A DNA stretch of 64,000 nucleotides from Locusta migratoria (GCA_026315105.1 CM048750.1:263181151-263245150), one strand, 5' to 3'. Numbered from the stretch's first letter, positions 9,090 through 20,424 are shown. A program made the numbers and translations. Notes: a model not told the origin generated them from the letters alone.

Positions 9090-9430
9090 AATGAATTACA
9101 AGCAATTACTAGCAGATTACCCAATAACTCAGGCTCACAGGAAGTTTTGAGTTATATTTGTAAAAATGGACTTATAGACTTAGTATTCGTACCTAATTCA
9201 GTTACTCTTCTCTGTCTGTAGCCAATGGTGAGCGCAACTTCTCGAAATTAAAACTATAAAAACGTATCTGCCATTCACAATGACCCAAGAAAGACTTGCG
9301 GGTTTTTGCAACTTTGTCAACTGAACGAGAAACAGCAGTCATAATTGATTTAAAGGAGATCGTCTCAAATTTTACAAAAGCCAAGGCAAGAAAAATGAAA
9401 TTTGTGTGACTCTTCGTACAATGCAACTTA
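9090..9430 (+). pseudogene. hAT transposase C-terminal fragment
   Basis: Resumes the protein interrupted at 5903: NELQAITSRLPNN, SQEVLSYICKNGLIDLVF, then in other frames GERNFSKLK-like and TYLPFTMTQERLAGF segments, which match the hAT dimerisation domain (usual form SFSKLKLIKxYLR, SQERL). A stop and at least two frameshifts are present. No DDE residues remain in this part. Downstream to 9720 is AT-rich with AATAAA-like runs. Confidence 0.72.
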
Positions 9431-9719
9431 TAATTCTATCAATTATTGTCATCTATCAACCAAAACCTTTTCAAAAGACAAAATGTAAAGCGATGAAAAA
9501 GTAACATTATTGTATGAAAGTGTATGACGTGTCCCATTTTAATGGGGAAATATGTTTATGTAATTTATATGTTGTGATTCTGTATTTGAATAAAAAAAAT
9601 GCAATGTGTTATAATGATAACACAATAAAAGCAAAATCCAAGCTTCCATCAATTTATTTACACAGCGCTTTCACAAACGCACAGTTAAGACAAGTCATAC
9701 GTCGGTAGGTCTTCTTTGG

Positions 9720-9972
9720 TATGGCACGCCAATCTCGTAGAAATGCCCTAGGAATCTAGAGCCGCAAGTGGTAGTTCACAATTTAAGTCCTCGTAGCACT
9801 AAGTTCGGCACGTCAATAACTAGTCTTCCTGCAAGCGAAGGTATCGTGAAGGCGAGAGTACAATGGGCTGCTCAGGCAGGTGCGGCCGCCTATATTCGGT
9901 TCTGGTAGTTCGGGTGTGAGCCAGGCGGTGGCGCCGTGGGCGTCTAGTGTAGACTCGCTTCCATCTCGCAAC
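9720..9972. other. GC-richer flank, no feature identified
   Basis: Mixed-composition sequence including GTGCGGCCGCCTATATTCGG; no coding or repeat match recognised beyond proximity to the inverted-repeat element starting at 9973. Confidence 0.4.
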
Positions 9973-11138
9973 CACAGAATAGGGAGCATACAGAAGGGAA
10001 AGCTGGGGGCGGCGCCTTTGATCTGTATGTTACCAAGCGTTGCGCTCGACGCCATATTGAAAAACAGTAAACGCGGAACTATAGCCACTCAGTACTTTGG
10101 CTGGAAATGGACTTTTTACGAACTGCAGCTAATCGACTTTTACGAAAGGAAATGGCTTTTCATTATGCTCTTATCTATTTTGCGCCCTCTTCTTGCACCT
10201 AATTGTAATCCAACGAAAAAAATAGGCCTAATTTTAATACAACTACGAAAATGTACGGTGGAATCGATGATCGTTTTATTTGGTGCTTATCTCTAGAAAA
10301 ATCCCAAATAACGCCGAGTTATGTTTGGGAAATTAGTTATAACCAAGAAAGTGACTTTACAACTGCCAGGTTTTATTTGACACGAATAAATTCGCACAAA
10401 ATATTGAGTCAGACTTAGCAGTACAACGTGATTACACCGAACTAATGACGTCTGGGCATATATAAAAGTTGTATTTGCTTTAGGAGTATCATTAATTTAC
10501 TGATCGGAGAAGGGCATATAGAGGAATCTGTCAACCACAGAGCAGGAACAGTATAAAATAATTATTCCCCTTAATCTATTTGTTTGAGTATCCAAAGAGC
10601 TTTCGTTGCTAACATTAGCACACTATGCCTCCAATGCCATAAGTAAAATTTTACCTGCCTACTTACGCACTATTCTTTGTCATTCATTATATATTATTCC
10701 CTGCAACGTTAAACTAATAAAATATAAATGTACTTCAACATTTAGATACTGTTGAACTGCTGCAGCAACAGCAACAGCGAGAGTTATCGACAAGAGAAGA
10801 AGCAAGGCTACTTTTAATAATTATGCACACATTACTCTCATTCGAAACTGATAACATTTAACTTTCACTACACATATAGCGACGTTCACTTACTGCTCAG
10901 CATCTTTTGGGAAGGTGAAGAAACTTATATTCTTATTTGTATTAGAATTATTGCGGCAATTAGGTGCTGAACACCATCGGCCGCCTTTTCTTTTATTGCT
11001 GCTCATAATAAAAACTGAACAGCTCCAACTACTGACACACAGTTGTTTCTTTTCACTGTACCAAATACTTGTTTACTTCTATGCGATTCAGGCTGTTAAA
11101 ATGCACAATTAACAAACAAAGACGGCGCATTACCACGC

Positions 11139-11261
11139 CACAGAGTAGGGAGTGACCACGCGTTTACTGCTTTTCAAGATGGCCGGTTCCGCATATGCGC
11201 ACTAAATTTTGGACGACAGACTGCAGCGGGAGTTTCCTTTCTGTATACTCCTTATTCTGTG
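11139..11261. repeat. Mini-derivative with the same terminal sequence
   Basis: Begins CACAGAGTAGGGAG and ends CTCCTTATTCTGTG, i.e. the same terminal inverted repeat as the large element around it, within 123 bp. It carries GCGTTTACTGCTTTTCAA, also present in the large arms. It sits inside the spacer of the large element, so it may be a small deletion derivative nested within a relative. Confidence 0.55.
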
Positions 11262-11305
11262 TCGCAACACTAGCCCCCTAGCGGTCCAATCGAACTGTAC
11301 CGTGC
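11221..11305. repeat. 85-bp direct repeat, copy 1
   Basis: Starts CTGCAGCGGGAGTTTCC and ends AACTGTACCGTGC. It is repeated with two differences at 11960-12044. The two copies bracket the right arm of the inverted-repeat element. Confidence 0.9.
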
Positions 11306-11959
11306 ATTGTGCTGATGTTGGCAACGAAGCTCTTCGGATACTCAAACAAATAGATTAAGGGGAATAATTATTATTTCTGCTCCTGCTCTGTGGTTGACAG
11401 ATTCCTCTATATGCCCTTCTCCGATCAGTAAATTAATAATACTCCTTAAGCAGATACAACTTTTATATATGCCCAGACCTCATTAGTTCTGTGTAATCGC
11501 AATCTACTGCTAAGCATGACTCAATATATTGTGCGAATTTATTCGTGTCAAATAAAACCTGACAGTTGTAAAGTCAGTTTCTTGGTTATAACTAATTTCC
11601 CAAACATAACTCCGCGTTATTTGGGATTTTTCTAGAGATAAGCTCCAAATAAAAGGATCATCGATTCCACCGTACATTTTCGTAGTTGTATTAAAATTAG
11701 GCCTATTTTTTTCGTTGTATTACAATTAGGTGCAATAAGAGAGCGCAAAATAGCTGACAGCTTAATGAAAAGCCGTTTGCTTTCGTAAAAGTCGGTGAGA
11801 TTAGCTGCAGTTCGTAAAAAGTCCATTTCCAGCCAAAGTACTAAGTGGCTATAGTTCCGCGTTTACTGCTTTTCAATATGGCGTCGAGCGCAACGCTTGG
11901 TAACATACAGATCAAAGGCGCCGCCTCCAGCTTTCCCTTCTGTATCTCCCTATTCTGTG

Positions 11960-12044
11960 CTGCAGCGGGAGTTTCCTTTCTGTATACTCCTTATTCTGTG
12001 TCGCAACACTAGCCCTCTAGCGGTCCAGTCGAACTGTACCGTGC
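11960..12044. repeat. 85-bp direct repeat, copy 2
   Basis: Second copy of the direct repeat at 11221-11305, starting immediately after the right terminal inverted repeat. The arrangement could result from unequal exchange or from insertion of one arm into a pre-existing copy. Confidence 0.9.
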
Positions 12045-13080
12045 GGCCGGCCGGCGAGCCTTCGGTCTGCGCGCCTTACTTCCTTGTGTGGCTTGCGCTG
12101 CAGGCCGTCTACTTGGCGTGGCGCCAGATGCTGGCTTGTCGGCCGGCGGCGGCGTGGTAGCGGATACCACACAATGTTTACTTTTTATTGGTGTTTTATT
12201 GCGATTTTATTAAAAGGGGCGCCATTAAAATAATTTGCCTGGGGTGCCGAATTTGTTCGGGATGGCCCTGGGTGTAGGGAGTGTCGCGGTGACAAGTGTT
12301 GTTGGCAGCAGCCATACGCTAGACGCTGGCTCGACGCATATCGACCTGCCACCCCTGGTGCCACTTGTTGGGCGCCAGAACACCGCCGTCAATGTTAATG
12401 AGCCAAGGGAACCCCGCCTCGCGCCACTCCATTCCTCATTCAATAACGCCCCTACACAGCCCTCGCTGTGCCCCGTTCACCATGAGAGTAAACTTGATGT
12501 AAACATTACACTGTGTATCTTTCCGCATCTGCTGGAATCTCATTTGTATTAGTTTCGCACTTAGAGAAGGAGATACTGTCAAGTACAGTAATACCATTTA
12601 TGTTGTGCTTTATACGCACACCGACCTGGCGATAACGCGGAACTACAGCTATATCGGCGCATTTAACTTGGGTATTACTGGCAAGCCGCCTGGTCGAAAT
12701 ACACTGCAACAACATCAATTATAGTGAGAACGTACAGTGTGTCTGCAAAGTGGCGATCTCTGCGTGTCTCGCGTTGCAGGTCGTCTAAGTTTGAACATTT
12801 TCCTCAAATTCGACTACAGCATTTCTGTCACAGAGAGCAGCAAAATGGGTGCATAATTGCGTCCATAACTACAGATTTTTACCTCATTATCATAACTCAT
12901 TTCGGACGTTTTACGTGTGCTGAGTGTCTTGCTGTTGAGAAAGCTCGACTTCTGATTGTTCATTGTCTCGGTTCGTTGAACGTAGCGTAGTACCCTAGTT
13001 CATGATTCGAATTCGTATGGGGCTTATAAGTCAATACTGTCAAGTCACCCTCTTATTCATTGAACGTATTTTGCCATCGT
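12045..13080. other. Mixed GC-rich and AT-rich sequence, possible hAT terminus
   Basis: 12045-12160 is GC-rich without recognisable coding. At 12214-12271 the sequence GGGGCGCCATTAAAATAATT followed by TTCGGGATGGCCCTG reads like the reverse complement of a hAT-type end (CAGGGCCATCCCG). Frames at 12225-12552 show no known domain. 12560-13080 holds nothing I can name. Confidence 0.35.
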
Positions 13081-13220
13081 TGAGAATTTGATTGAAAATG
13101 GTCAATTCCTACGGGGCCTCTTAACTTTTGAAGCTCCCAAAATATGGACCCCCCCCCTCCCCCCAGAAGAGGAGGCCATTGGCGGTCCACCTCCCGCCCC
13201 CCCCCCCCCCACTTCCTCCC

Positions 13221-13411
13221 GCCGTGGTGGAGTAGCCGAGCGGTCTAAGGCGCCTCGCTGCGGAGCGCGCGGTTGCTCGCCGTGGAGGTTCGAGTCCTCC
13301 CTGGGGCATGGGTGTGTGTGTTTGTCCTTAGGTTAGTTTACCTTAGTTTAATTAGTTTGCAAGCTACGGACTGATGACCACGCAGTTTGGTCCGATAGAT
13401 TCACAAACATT
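13221..13411 (+). mobile_element. SINE family B between C-rich tracts
   Basis: Complete head GCCGTGGTGGAGTAGCCGAG through GGTTCGAGTCCTCCC to ATTCACAAACATT. Both sides are C-rich (13141-13215 and 13428-13448), with CACTTCCTCCC before and CACTTCCCCTCCC after, consistent with a duplicated or expanded C-rich target. Confidence 0.9.
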
Positions 13412-13427
13412 ACTATTACCACTTCCC

Positions 13428-13459
13428 CTCCCCCCCCCCCCCCCCCCACACACACACAC
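13428..13459. repeat. C-tract and (CA)n
   Basis: A run of about 20 C interrupted once by T, followed by CACACACACAC. Confidence 0.9.
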
Positions 13460-14109
13460 TCTCATGCACACATAGTTCGCCTTTTCGCAACTATAATTGC
13501 CTTCGTGGAAATGAACTTCAACGCGAAAAAAATTAGAAAAAAGATCCGTTTATTTATTACTTTAAAGGAAACTTCTTTGAGGGTATTTAAATTTATGAGA
13601 CCTGTAAAGTAACTTAATTATTCAAATACATAAAATTGCTTCACAAAATAGCGGTTGCAATGACTGCTGCATAGAAATCGGTGATTTGGTCAACCATCTG
13701 ATGAAATGACTGAAATAAAATTTCTTCTTGATTTTAAGTTTATGTCTAACTACTGAGAGAAAGTCGAACACTATTTCACAATATTATATTGAAATTAAAT
13801 GTCACAGTTACACATCACTCAAACATTAAAACAGAAGTAAGTGAAATCGCTTTCATACAATGTTCATCTCCGCTTTACAGTAATAACCATCTATATTGTT
13901 CTACAGAAAGGAATAAAAAACAGTATTTATAACATTGCAGTCTTTTTTAGAAAAATTCCAATGAATGGTTTAAGTAAAGTTTTCTATGGATATCAGTTTT
14001 TTCAAAAATGTCCTCTCCAGGGAGACGTTATATCTCCAATTCTTGTCTGTCGAATAATGTAACATTTTATGTTGTGTATAACTGACAATTTTAGAGTGTA
14101 GACTGTATT
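13460..14109. other. AT-rich sequence, nothing recognised
   Basis: About 650 bp AT-rich; the short frame 13841-14062 has no recognisable motif. Confidence 0.4.
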
Positions 14110-14114
14110 AAAAT

Positions 14115-14392
14115 GTAGGTTTCAAAATGACAAGACAAGATCGCATACTAACAATTTATTAAATGACGACCGGTTTCGGTGCACTGTGTCGCCATCATCT
14201 GGTCACATATATGTTATAATCTGGTCATCTAGTTAAAACAAAATTGGGTATAAAATAACAAGTGCAACATTGCACTTAGTCACTATATAAATTACCAATT
14301 TTTTAAACTAGATCACCAGATTATAACATATATGTGACCAGATGATAGTGACACAGTTAGTATGCGGTCTTGGCTTGTCATTTTGAAAACTA
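14115..14392. mobile_element. Short palindromic element with ACCGGTTTCGG motif
   Basis: Inverted arms: TTTCAAAATGACAAG at 14125 pairs with CTTGTCATTTTGAAA at 14376-14390, and ATCTGGTCACATATATG pairs with CATATATGTGACCAGAT. The left arm keeps CGACCGGTTTCGGTG; the right arm lost it by deletion. Spacer about 70 bp. MITE-like, no coding. Confidence 0.8.
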
Positions 14393-14399
14393 TAAAACA

Positions 14400-15200
14400 A
14401 TTAGATCGCCTCCAGACCTGACTATGTCAGGTAATCTTGTATTAAAATGTGTTGTACACTACATATGGATTGATTTCAGTGCCATATCGTTCCTCAAAAT
14501 ACTTTTCGGCGTCATGCCATTCCCTTTTAAGTTTACTGTAGTGTTTTTCGATGTGTATTTTTTATGAATTCTTAGGTGAATAATGACATTAGAGAAATTC
14601 ATGTCATTATTGATCGTTTCACTCGCAGCAATTAAAACTGTGGTATTAGGTTAACGCCTATCAAACCTAGAAAATCGTGACAGAATTTTTTGCAAGCCTG
14701 ATTGTCAGTGTTGTAGCAATTTTACTCGCCCAGGACTTGCTACATCTTTTACAAAACATATTCTTACGAACAAAAATGAACAAAGTAATTTTGATATTCA
14801 TAAGAAAAGCCAAAAATTAGTTTTCAAACACAACAATGGAAAAATATTAAATTCATGACGGGACGCAACCAGCTACACGACGTATTTTACCTCAATATCT
14901 GTCACGCTATCCATTATGGTACCGAAACCAGATACCACTCTACCAGCATTGTCTTTTGTAGAGGCTATGACAGCACATCGCTCATGAGTTATTAACTGAC
15001 AATAAATTTATCCTGACACTTTTCTCATAGATCTTAAATGTTTCGTTGTGACAAAAAGACATATTGCAAAGCTATACCACATTAAGACTAAATATGTAAG
15101 GCACCATTTTCGTTTTAAAGATCTACCTACAAGTAGCTACTTCTCATTAGCTTTTATCACCAGCCGATCAGACAACTTGGTACTATATGAAATTATATTG
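14400..15200. other. AT-rich sequence with one short hairpin
   Basis: No coding similarity. An 11-bp stem (AATAATGACAT at 14579-14589 with ATGTCATTATT at 14601-14611) is the only structure noticed. Confidence 0.4.
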
Positions 15201-15204
15201 TATA

Positions 15205-16074
15205 CAGGGTGTTAGAAAAAGGTACGGCCAAACTTTCAGGAAACATTACTCACACACAAAGAAAGAAAATATGTAGACATGTGTCCGGAAACGCTTAATT
15301 TCCATGTTATAGCTCATTTTATTACTTCTCTTCAACTCACATTAAACACACAGCAACAGAACATACCAGCGAGACTTCAAACACTTTGTTACAGGAAATG
15401 TTCAAAATGTCCTCCGTTAGCGAGGATACATGCATCCACCCTCCGTCGCATGGAATCCCTGATGCGCTGCTGCAACCCTGGAGAATGGCGTATTGTATCA
15501 CAGGCGTCCACAATACGAGCACGAAGAGTTGCGTAGACAAGAGCTTTCAAATGCCCCCATAAATGAAAGTCAAGAGGGTTGAGGTCAGGAGAGCGTGGAG
15601 GCCATGGAATTGGTCCGCCTCTACCAGTCCATCGGTCACCGAATCTGTTGTTGAGAAGCGTACGAACACGTCGACTGAAATGTGCAGGAGCTCCAGCGAG
15701 CGTGAACCACATGTTGTGTCGTAACGGTACAGGTAGAGTATCGCGTATGAAATGATGATAACCTGCTCCAGTGAGCGTAGGTGCAAGAACATGAGGCCCA
15801 ATCCACACAACAACAAGCACTGAAGTCAACATTACCTTCCTTCAATTGGGCCAACTGGCGGTGAATCGAGAAAGTACAGTACGTACTAACGAAACAATTG
15901 GGTATTTTGACGTCTGCACGAATTATTTCAATTTACATTTAAAGAAAAATGCTAAAATGAGCTCTAACATGGAAATTAAGCGTTTCCGGACGCATGTCCT
16001 CATAACATATTTTCTTCCTTTGCGTGTGAGGAATGTTTCCTGAAAGTTTGGCCGTACCTTTTTGTAACACCCTG
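15205..16074 (-). mobile_element. mariner-like transposon, internally deleted
   Basis: 870 bp with long terminal inverted repeats of at least 120 bp: left CAGGGTGTTAGAAAAAGG, right end complementary CAGGGTGTTACAAAAAGG. Both sides have TA (15203-15204 and 16075-16076), the Tc1/mariner target duplication. The transposase frame on the minus strand is only the C-terminal half, so the N-terminal DNA-binding part has been lost by internal deletion. Confidence 0.9.
15389..15832 (-). pseudogene. mariner-like transposase, C-terminal half
   Basis: A 147-aa frame with GAPAHFSRRVRTLLN, GRGGPIPWPPRSPDLNPLDF and LWGHLKALVYA. In this family the Asp before GAPAHF is catalytic; here the preceding residues are L-A, so that Asp is replaced. 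The third catalytic position lies in SPDLNPLDF. About 345 aa would be usual, so roughly 200 residues are missing at the N terminus. Inactive. Confidence 0.85.
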
Positions 16075-16363
16075 TATATACAAAGCCTAGCTCGCCTACA
16101 ACACCAATAACTATGTTTAACGGGACTTACTTCATATTGTCACGTAGAAAACTGCAGGTGGTCCGGAATTCGAAGGCTGGTCATTAATCGAGCACTTCAC
16201 ACGTAGAACACGGTTATTGATAACAGAAGCGTACATTCAGTACAGACTGCCTGCTGCTCGGAGTGCTCCACTATTTATACATAGAAAAAAAAAATTTTAT
16301 GGAACTTGCAAGAATATCAAACATAAAAAACATGTAGAACATTCTAGAAATAAATATTTTTTC

Positions 16364-16440
16364 TGCCTGTCGTGGGATTTGAACTGGGAACCGCAAGCAC
16401 AGCGATCTGCGATGCTAACCACTGCATGACGCGTTCCGTC
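16364..16440 (-). other. tRNA-like sequence
   Basis: Minus strand: ATGCAGTGGTTAGCATCGC (box A like) and AGTTCAAATCCCACG (box B like) with TTTTTT after it. Degenerate; a tRNA-derived repeat head rather than a gene. Confidence 0.5.
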
Positions 16441-17424
16441 AGAAGACTCGAGGCAATATACTGCAACAAGCTGCTTAATTCATATGTAGACCACCTCATA
16501 GAAGATACCACTTGCCTCATTGCAAAATGCAATTTGTGTTTAACGAGTGCTTACAAGTGCACGAATTCGAGGTCGTATCAGGATCACAATATTTCAAATT
16601 ATCGAGAACGTTACGTTCGAAATTCTAAGAAGAAAAGTGAATCTTCTCATTATTGCCTTATCGGAAAGGTAATTAACATGGACTGCTACGTCTAAGGATC
16701 CGAAAGAATTAAAGATTAAGGTCTCCCACTAACATTTTAGTTATATTATAGGAAGTGCAAGGAGACATATTTATTGTGTAGAAGGGCATGCTATAATTAA
16801 TGAAAATTGGCTTAAATGAGTTAAGGAGTTCAGATTAAAATTTTAATTAAAGCACGTATAACCACATTCTACTACCGGATAAACAGGTTTCACTAACTTA
16901 AAAAAGGAGCTAGAAGCGGTTATTCTTGCACATAAACGGAATTTCGACTTTATCGCTCCCTTTTGAATGTATGGTAATTATTTTGCGGGAAAGTCATATG
17001 TTGTGTGTAATGTTTACTTTCAGTCGTAATACTTTTAGAAGTAGAGATAGGAGGCTAACAAATTTAATAAACACGTAAAAGTGTAAGACCAAGTGCTTCA
17101 ACTCTGCCAACTAAATTGCAGACATTAATGCAGGCTGCCAAACTTTGCTGCGCGTCGCGATAAAACTGCCTTCGCATAACAATAATTAAGGGTTTCTAGA
17201 GAAGGTTGTAAATATGGTATCGACGGGCTACGACGCGTTAGAAGTAACCGCATAAACACTTGCCCCACTTAAAATATCTTATTACGCTTTATCTTTTTCA
17301 GATTAGTAAATATCGTGGTAACCGCCATCACGCTGGTGGTATCATTAACATGTCGAAAATACCTCCGTAAACACCAATGGATGACGTCATTGATGCGAAA
17401 AAACAACAGCAAAATAATAAAAAA
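16441..17424. other. AT-rich sequence, nothing recognised
   Basis: About 1 kb without coding or clear repeat structure. Confidence 0.4.
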
Positions 17425-17521
17425 ATGTTTAAATGTTTGTAAACCTATTGGCCAAAGTGCTACGGTCTTCAGTTTATAGACTTGCAAATTACTTAAACTA
17501 ACTTACACTAAGGACACGCAC

Positions 17522-17593
<72 letters not shown>

Positions 17594-17685
17594 GCCCGTG
17601 GGAGGAGTCGAACCTCCGACGGCGAGCAACCGCACGCTCTGCAGAAAGGCGGCTTGAAACGCTCGGTCACTCCACCGCGGCGAAT
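17425..17685 (-). mobile_element. SINE family B with expanded CA microsatellite
   Basis: Reversed family B: tail ATGTTTAAATGTTTGTAAAC at 17425, head ...CTCCACCGCGGCG at 17685. The normal GGGTGTGTGTGT segment has grown into a (CA)n run of about 70 bp (17517-17589). Imperfect flanking similarity AATAATAAAAAAATG and AATATTAAGAAATG. Confidence 0.88.
17533..17586. repeat. (CA)n microsatellite inside SINE
   Basis: Pure dinucleotide run located exactly where other family-B copies have a short GT stretch. Confidence 0.95.
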
Positions 17686-17726
17686 ATTAAGAAATGAAAA
17701 AAAAGACCGAAATCCCCCAAGCAACA

Positions 17727-17760
<34 letters not shown>

Positions 17761-17890
17761 GTAACAAACTTCTAAGGTCATCGGTTCATCAGTCACCAGA
17801 TTTACATAGTAAGAACAACCTGCAATCCATGTCCGAGGGAGCACTCTCCTCCAGCAGGAGCGACCGTGCATTCCGACATATAGCGCCTTC
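17727..17890 (-). mobile_element. Degenerate tRNA-headed SINE (family C-like)
   Basis: Starts with a T run (17728-17757, the A-side of the tail), then TCATCGGTTCATCAGTCACC, TCCATGTCCGAGGGAGCACTC and a head ending in GCGCCTTCTCATC. Diverged and lacking a clean box A. Confidence 0.55.
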
Positions 17891-18031
17891 TCATCTCTAC
17901 GACAATCCCCTCCCCCCCCCCCCACTTCTATCTTCTCTTCCAACTCTAAACTAGGGCCTTGTTTAGCGGTATGTTCAAAATCTTCCATCTACAAGAGATC
18001 TTGACCAAATGCTTTGAAAGTCTGACTCAAC

Positions 18032-18059
18032 GGTGTGTGTGTGTGTGTGTGTGTGTGTG
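18032..18059. repeat. (GT)n microsatellite
   Basis: Uninterrupted GT dinucleotides. Confidence 0.95.
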
Positions 18060-18367
18060 AATTTATAACGGGGGAAACGGAAAAAAATAGCAAACAATTA
18101 TTTGGTTGACATTAACAGCCGTAAATTTACGAATTGGAAAATATTCTAACATTTCGACCCTTGCACGGCAGTGAAATAAATTCAGTGCTGAAGGTGAAAA
18201 TTTGTGCTGGACAAGTATTCGAAGCAGGATTTACCGCTCCGTGCCAGCGGTCGCTTTAATTATTTCCCCCATGGTTCTTCAGTTTTATCAATCCTTTGGG
18301 GACATTGGTTCGTACGGTTCTATGTTGTTTCCACGTTGACTTAGTTATTTTTTTATCATTATTATTT

Positions 18368-18945
18368 TCTTCTGATGGCCGAAGTAAAGAAGATATAAAA
18401 TGCAGAATGGTTATGGGGGGAAAAGCATTTCTAAAGAAGCGAAAATTGCTAACATCCAATATTAATTTAAATGTTAGTAAGTCCTTTCTCAAAGCATTTG
18501 TCTCGAGTGTAGCATTGTATGGCAGTGAAACAGGGACGATAAGGAGTTCAGACAAAAATATTATAGAAACTTTTGAAATGTGGTGCTACAGGCGAATGAT
18601 AGAGATTAGATGGGTACATCACGTGACTAATGAGGAGATGCTTAACCGAATTGGGGAGGGAAGGAGTTTCTGGCATATCCTGACTTAGAGAAGGGATAGA
18701 TTGGTAGGACACATTGTGAGAGATCAAGGAACTGTCAACTTAGCATTAGAAGGAAGTGTATGGGGTAAAAATCGTAGAGGGAGACCGAGGGACGTATGCA
18801 GTAAGCAGATTCAAAAGGATGTAGGTTGTCGAACGTATTCTCTGATTAAGAGACTTGCACAGCACAGGCTAGCGAGGAGAGCTGCATCAAACCAGTCTGA
18901 GGATTGAAGACCACAACAACATCAACAACAACAACATTTTCTTCT
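18368..18945 (+). pseudogene. RTE LINE 3' end (RT C-terminus)
   Basis: Reads KCRMVMGGKAFLKKRKLLTS, SVALYGSETGTIRSSD, FEMWCYRRMIEIRWVHHVTN, then after a TAG at 18686-18688 in the same frame RDRLVGHIVRDQG, GKNRRGRPRD and RRAASNQSED. This is the characteristic RTE C-terminal region. It ends in AACAACAACATCAAC-type short repeats, the usual RTE 3' tail. 5'-truncated, with one nonsense codon. Confidence 0.88.
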
Positions 18946-18949
18946 CTCT

Positions 18950-19500
18950 TATTTATTTATTCAGAGGGCGCCGTGCCGTCTGACCGAGCGCGCTAAGCAC
19001 CATTCCTACCCAAAATTCTCTATTTATAGCACACTAAGACCGTATTGCCCCATTAATTCCTCTTGCTCGCAGCCTCTACTGGATTCACACAAGAGATTGC
19101 GTGTATCTATGCATTTGAATAGATATTCTCAATTGTCTGTTGGGGGCATATTATATACAGTTGTTGATATGGTTCTTAAAATGAGAAACGGAATTATTCA
19201 AGACAGATTAGAGTGTTCAGAAGGTAACTGCAAAGGTACTTTGCAGCGTACTTTAAGTACGACAGTGTTTTCCAGTCTTACACCATTTCTTGGGTAAGAA
19301 AAACCACAACTTACATCTGAATTCTTTCATACATTTCTTGAAATATTGTTGTGTTTCCAGCAGTGCGTTAGTGTTCATCTAAGTACGAATTGCCACGCAG
19401 AGGGAATGTAATTTTCCTCTTTTTCAGACCAATAACTTGATTGAATGTTACATAATAAATTATCCAAATTAGATGATATATTATTTAAAAAAGAAAAAAA
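18950..19500. other. AT-rich sequence, nothing firm recognised
   Basis: GTGCCGTCTGACCGAGCGCGC near 18971 could be a decayed tRNA-like head. Otherwise no feature. Confidence 0.35.
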
Positions 19501-19503
19501 AAC

Positions 19504-19696
19504 ACCCGCGGTGGAGTAGCCGAGCGGTTTAACGCGCCTCGCTGCGGATTGCGCGGTTGCTCGCCGTCGGGCGTTCGAGTCCTCCCTTGGACATGGGTGT
19601 GTGTGTTGTCCCTAGGTTAGTTTACCTTAGTTTAAGTGGTTTGTAAGCTATGGAGTGATGACCACAGAGTTTGGTCCGATAGATTTACAAACATTT

Positions 19697-19730
<34 letters not shown>
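19504..19730 (+). mobile_element. SINE family B with 31-T tail
   Basis: Head CCCGCGGTGGAGTAGCCGAG, box B GCGTTCGAGTCCTCCC, tail ACAAACATTTGGA followed by T31 (19700-19730). Confidence 0.92.
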
Positions 19731-19737
<7 letters not shown>

Positions 19738-19824
19738 CATATGTATAACATGTAAAAAGCACACTAAAAGTGACACTCTTAACTTATGTCACAAGTTCAA
19801 AAATTTCACCTTAACTTAGAGATA

Positions 19825-20135
19825 AGGTAAAGCAGTCAACAATCCGAAGATTGGTTTGAACACCACAGTGCTTTACTAGGCATGGTCCTGTTTGGAGGTG
19901 GTATGCCGTTGCCTTCCTCCGACCTTCGAACTGACTTACCCAGCCAGTTATAGGGGGACCTACAGTTTAACGTGGGTTCCGAACCACGGTGCTACTCGGT
20001 ATTTTTCACATGAGCAATACTGCCAGAGGTGAAAGAAGTGGAAAGTGACAGATAAAAATCCTAGGACCTGGCGGGGATCGAACCCGCGACATTCGGATTT
20101 GTAGTCTGGCACTCTACCACTGTGCAACCGAGGCA
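19825..20135 (-). mobile_element. tRNA-headed SINE, family D
   Basis: 311 bp on the minus strand. The head GCCTCGGTTGCACAGTGGTAG at the right end has box A GCACAGTGGTAG, box B GGGTTCGATCCCCGC; the body includes CCACGTTAAACTGTAGG-like and GGACCATGCCTAGTAAAGC. A perfect 14-bp duplication TTAACTTAGAGATA flanks it (19811-19824 and 20136-20149). Reference copy for family D. Confidence 0.93.
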
Positions 20136-20358
20136 TTAACTTAGAGATATAATATGAAATATGTAACATATTTCACTGTGTGTAATTATAAATTAGAAGG
20201 CAAGTGTCACACAGCACGAACCTGCATGGCGAGAGATCAATTTGACAACTTCAGCTAATGTCACAAGCAAAGAATTAAAGTTTTGGTGTGTTGTATCTTA
20301 TTTCAACATGTTTGCAACATAAACACTAGTGTTTTGCCGACGCCTGTCAAATGTTTAC

Positions 20359-20392
20359 CTGAAGATGACCTAATAATCGGAAAACTAGTTCG
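20359..20392 (+). ncRNA. Hammerhead-core-like motif (degenerate)
   Basis: CTGAAGATGACCTAATAATC then GGAAAACTAGTTCG: CTGAnGA, a damaged hairpin, GAAA-like run and palindrome ACTAGT. Same design as better copies at 29755, 34973, 57497 and 61979. Confidence 0.3.
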
Positions 20393-20424
20393 TAAATATA
20401 CAAAGTATGTGAAAATATATTGTT

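Larger units (their letters stand above)
9973..11959. mobile_element. DNA element with ~645-bp inverted arms
   Basis: The left arm 9973-10616 and right arm 11313-11959 are inverted copies. Outermost bases are CACAGAATAGGGAG on the left and CTCCCTATTCTGTG on the right. Shared inner blocks include GCGTTGCGCTCGACGCCATA, AATAGGCCTAATTTTAATAC and AGTAAATTAAT/ATTAATTTACT. The 696-bp centre has no transposase. Very long terminal inverted repeats with no protein suggest a non-autonomous foldback or long-TIR DNA transposon. No target duplication was secured. Confidence 0.85.

Noticed and set aside
12235..12552. 105-codon plus frame
   Set aside because: Overlaps a minus frame of similar length in GC-rich DNA and a possible hAT terminus; no domain seen.
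17503..17988. 161-codon minus-strand frame
   Set aside because: It runs through a SINE, a (CA)n microsatellite and a poly-T; low complexity only.
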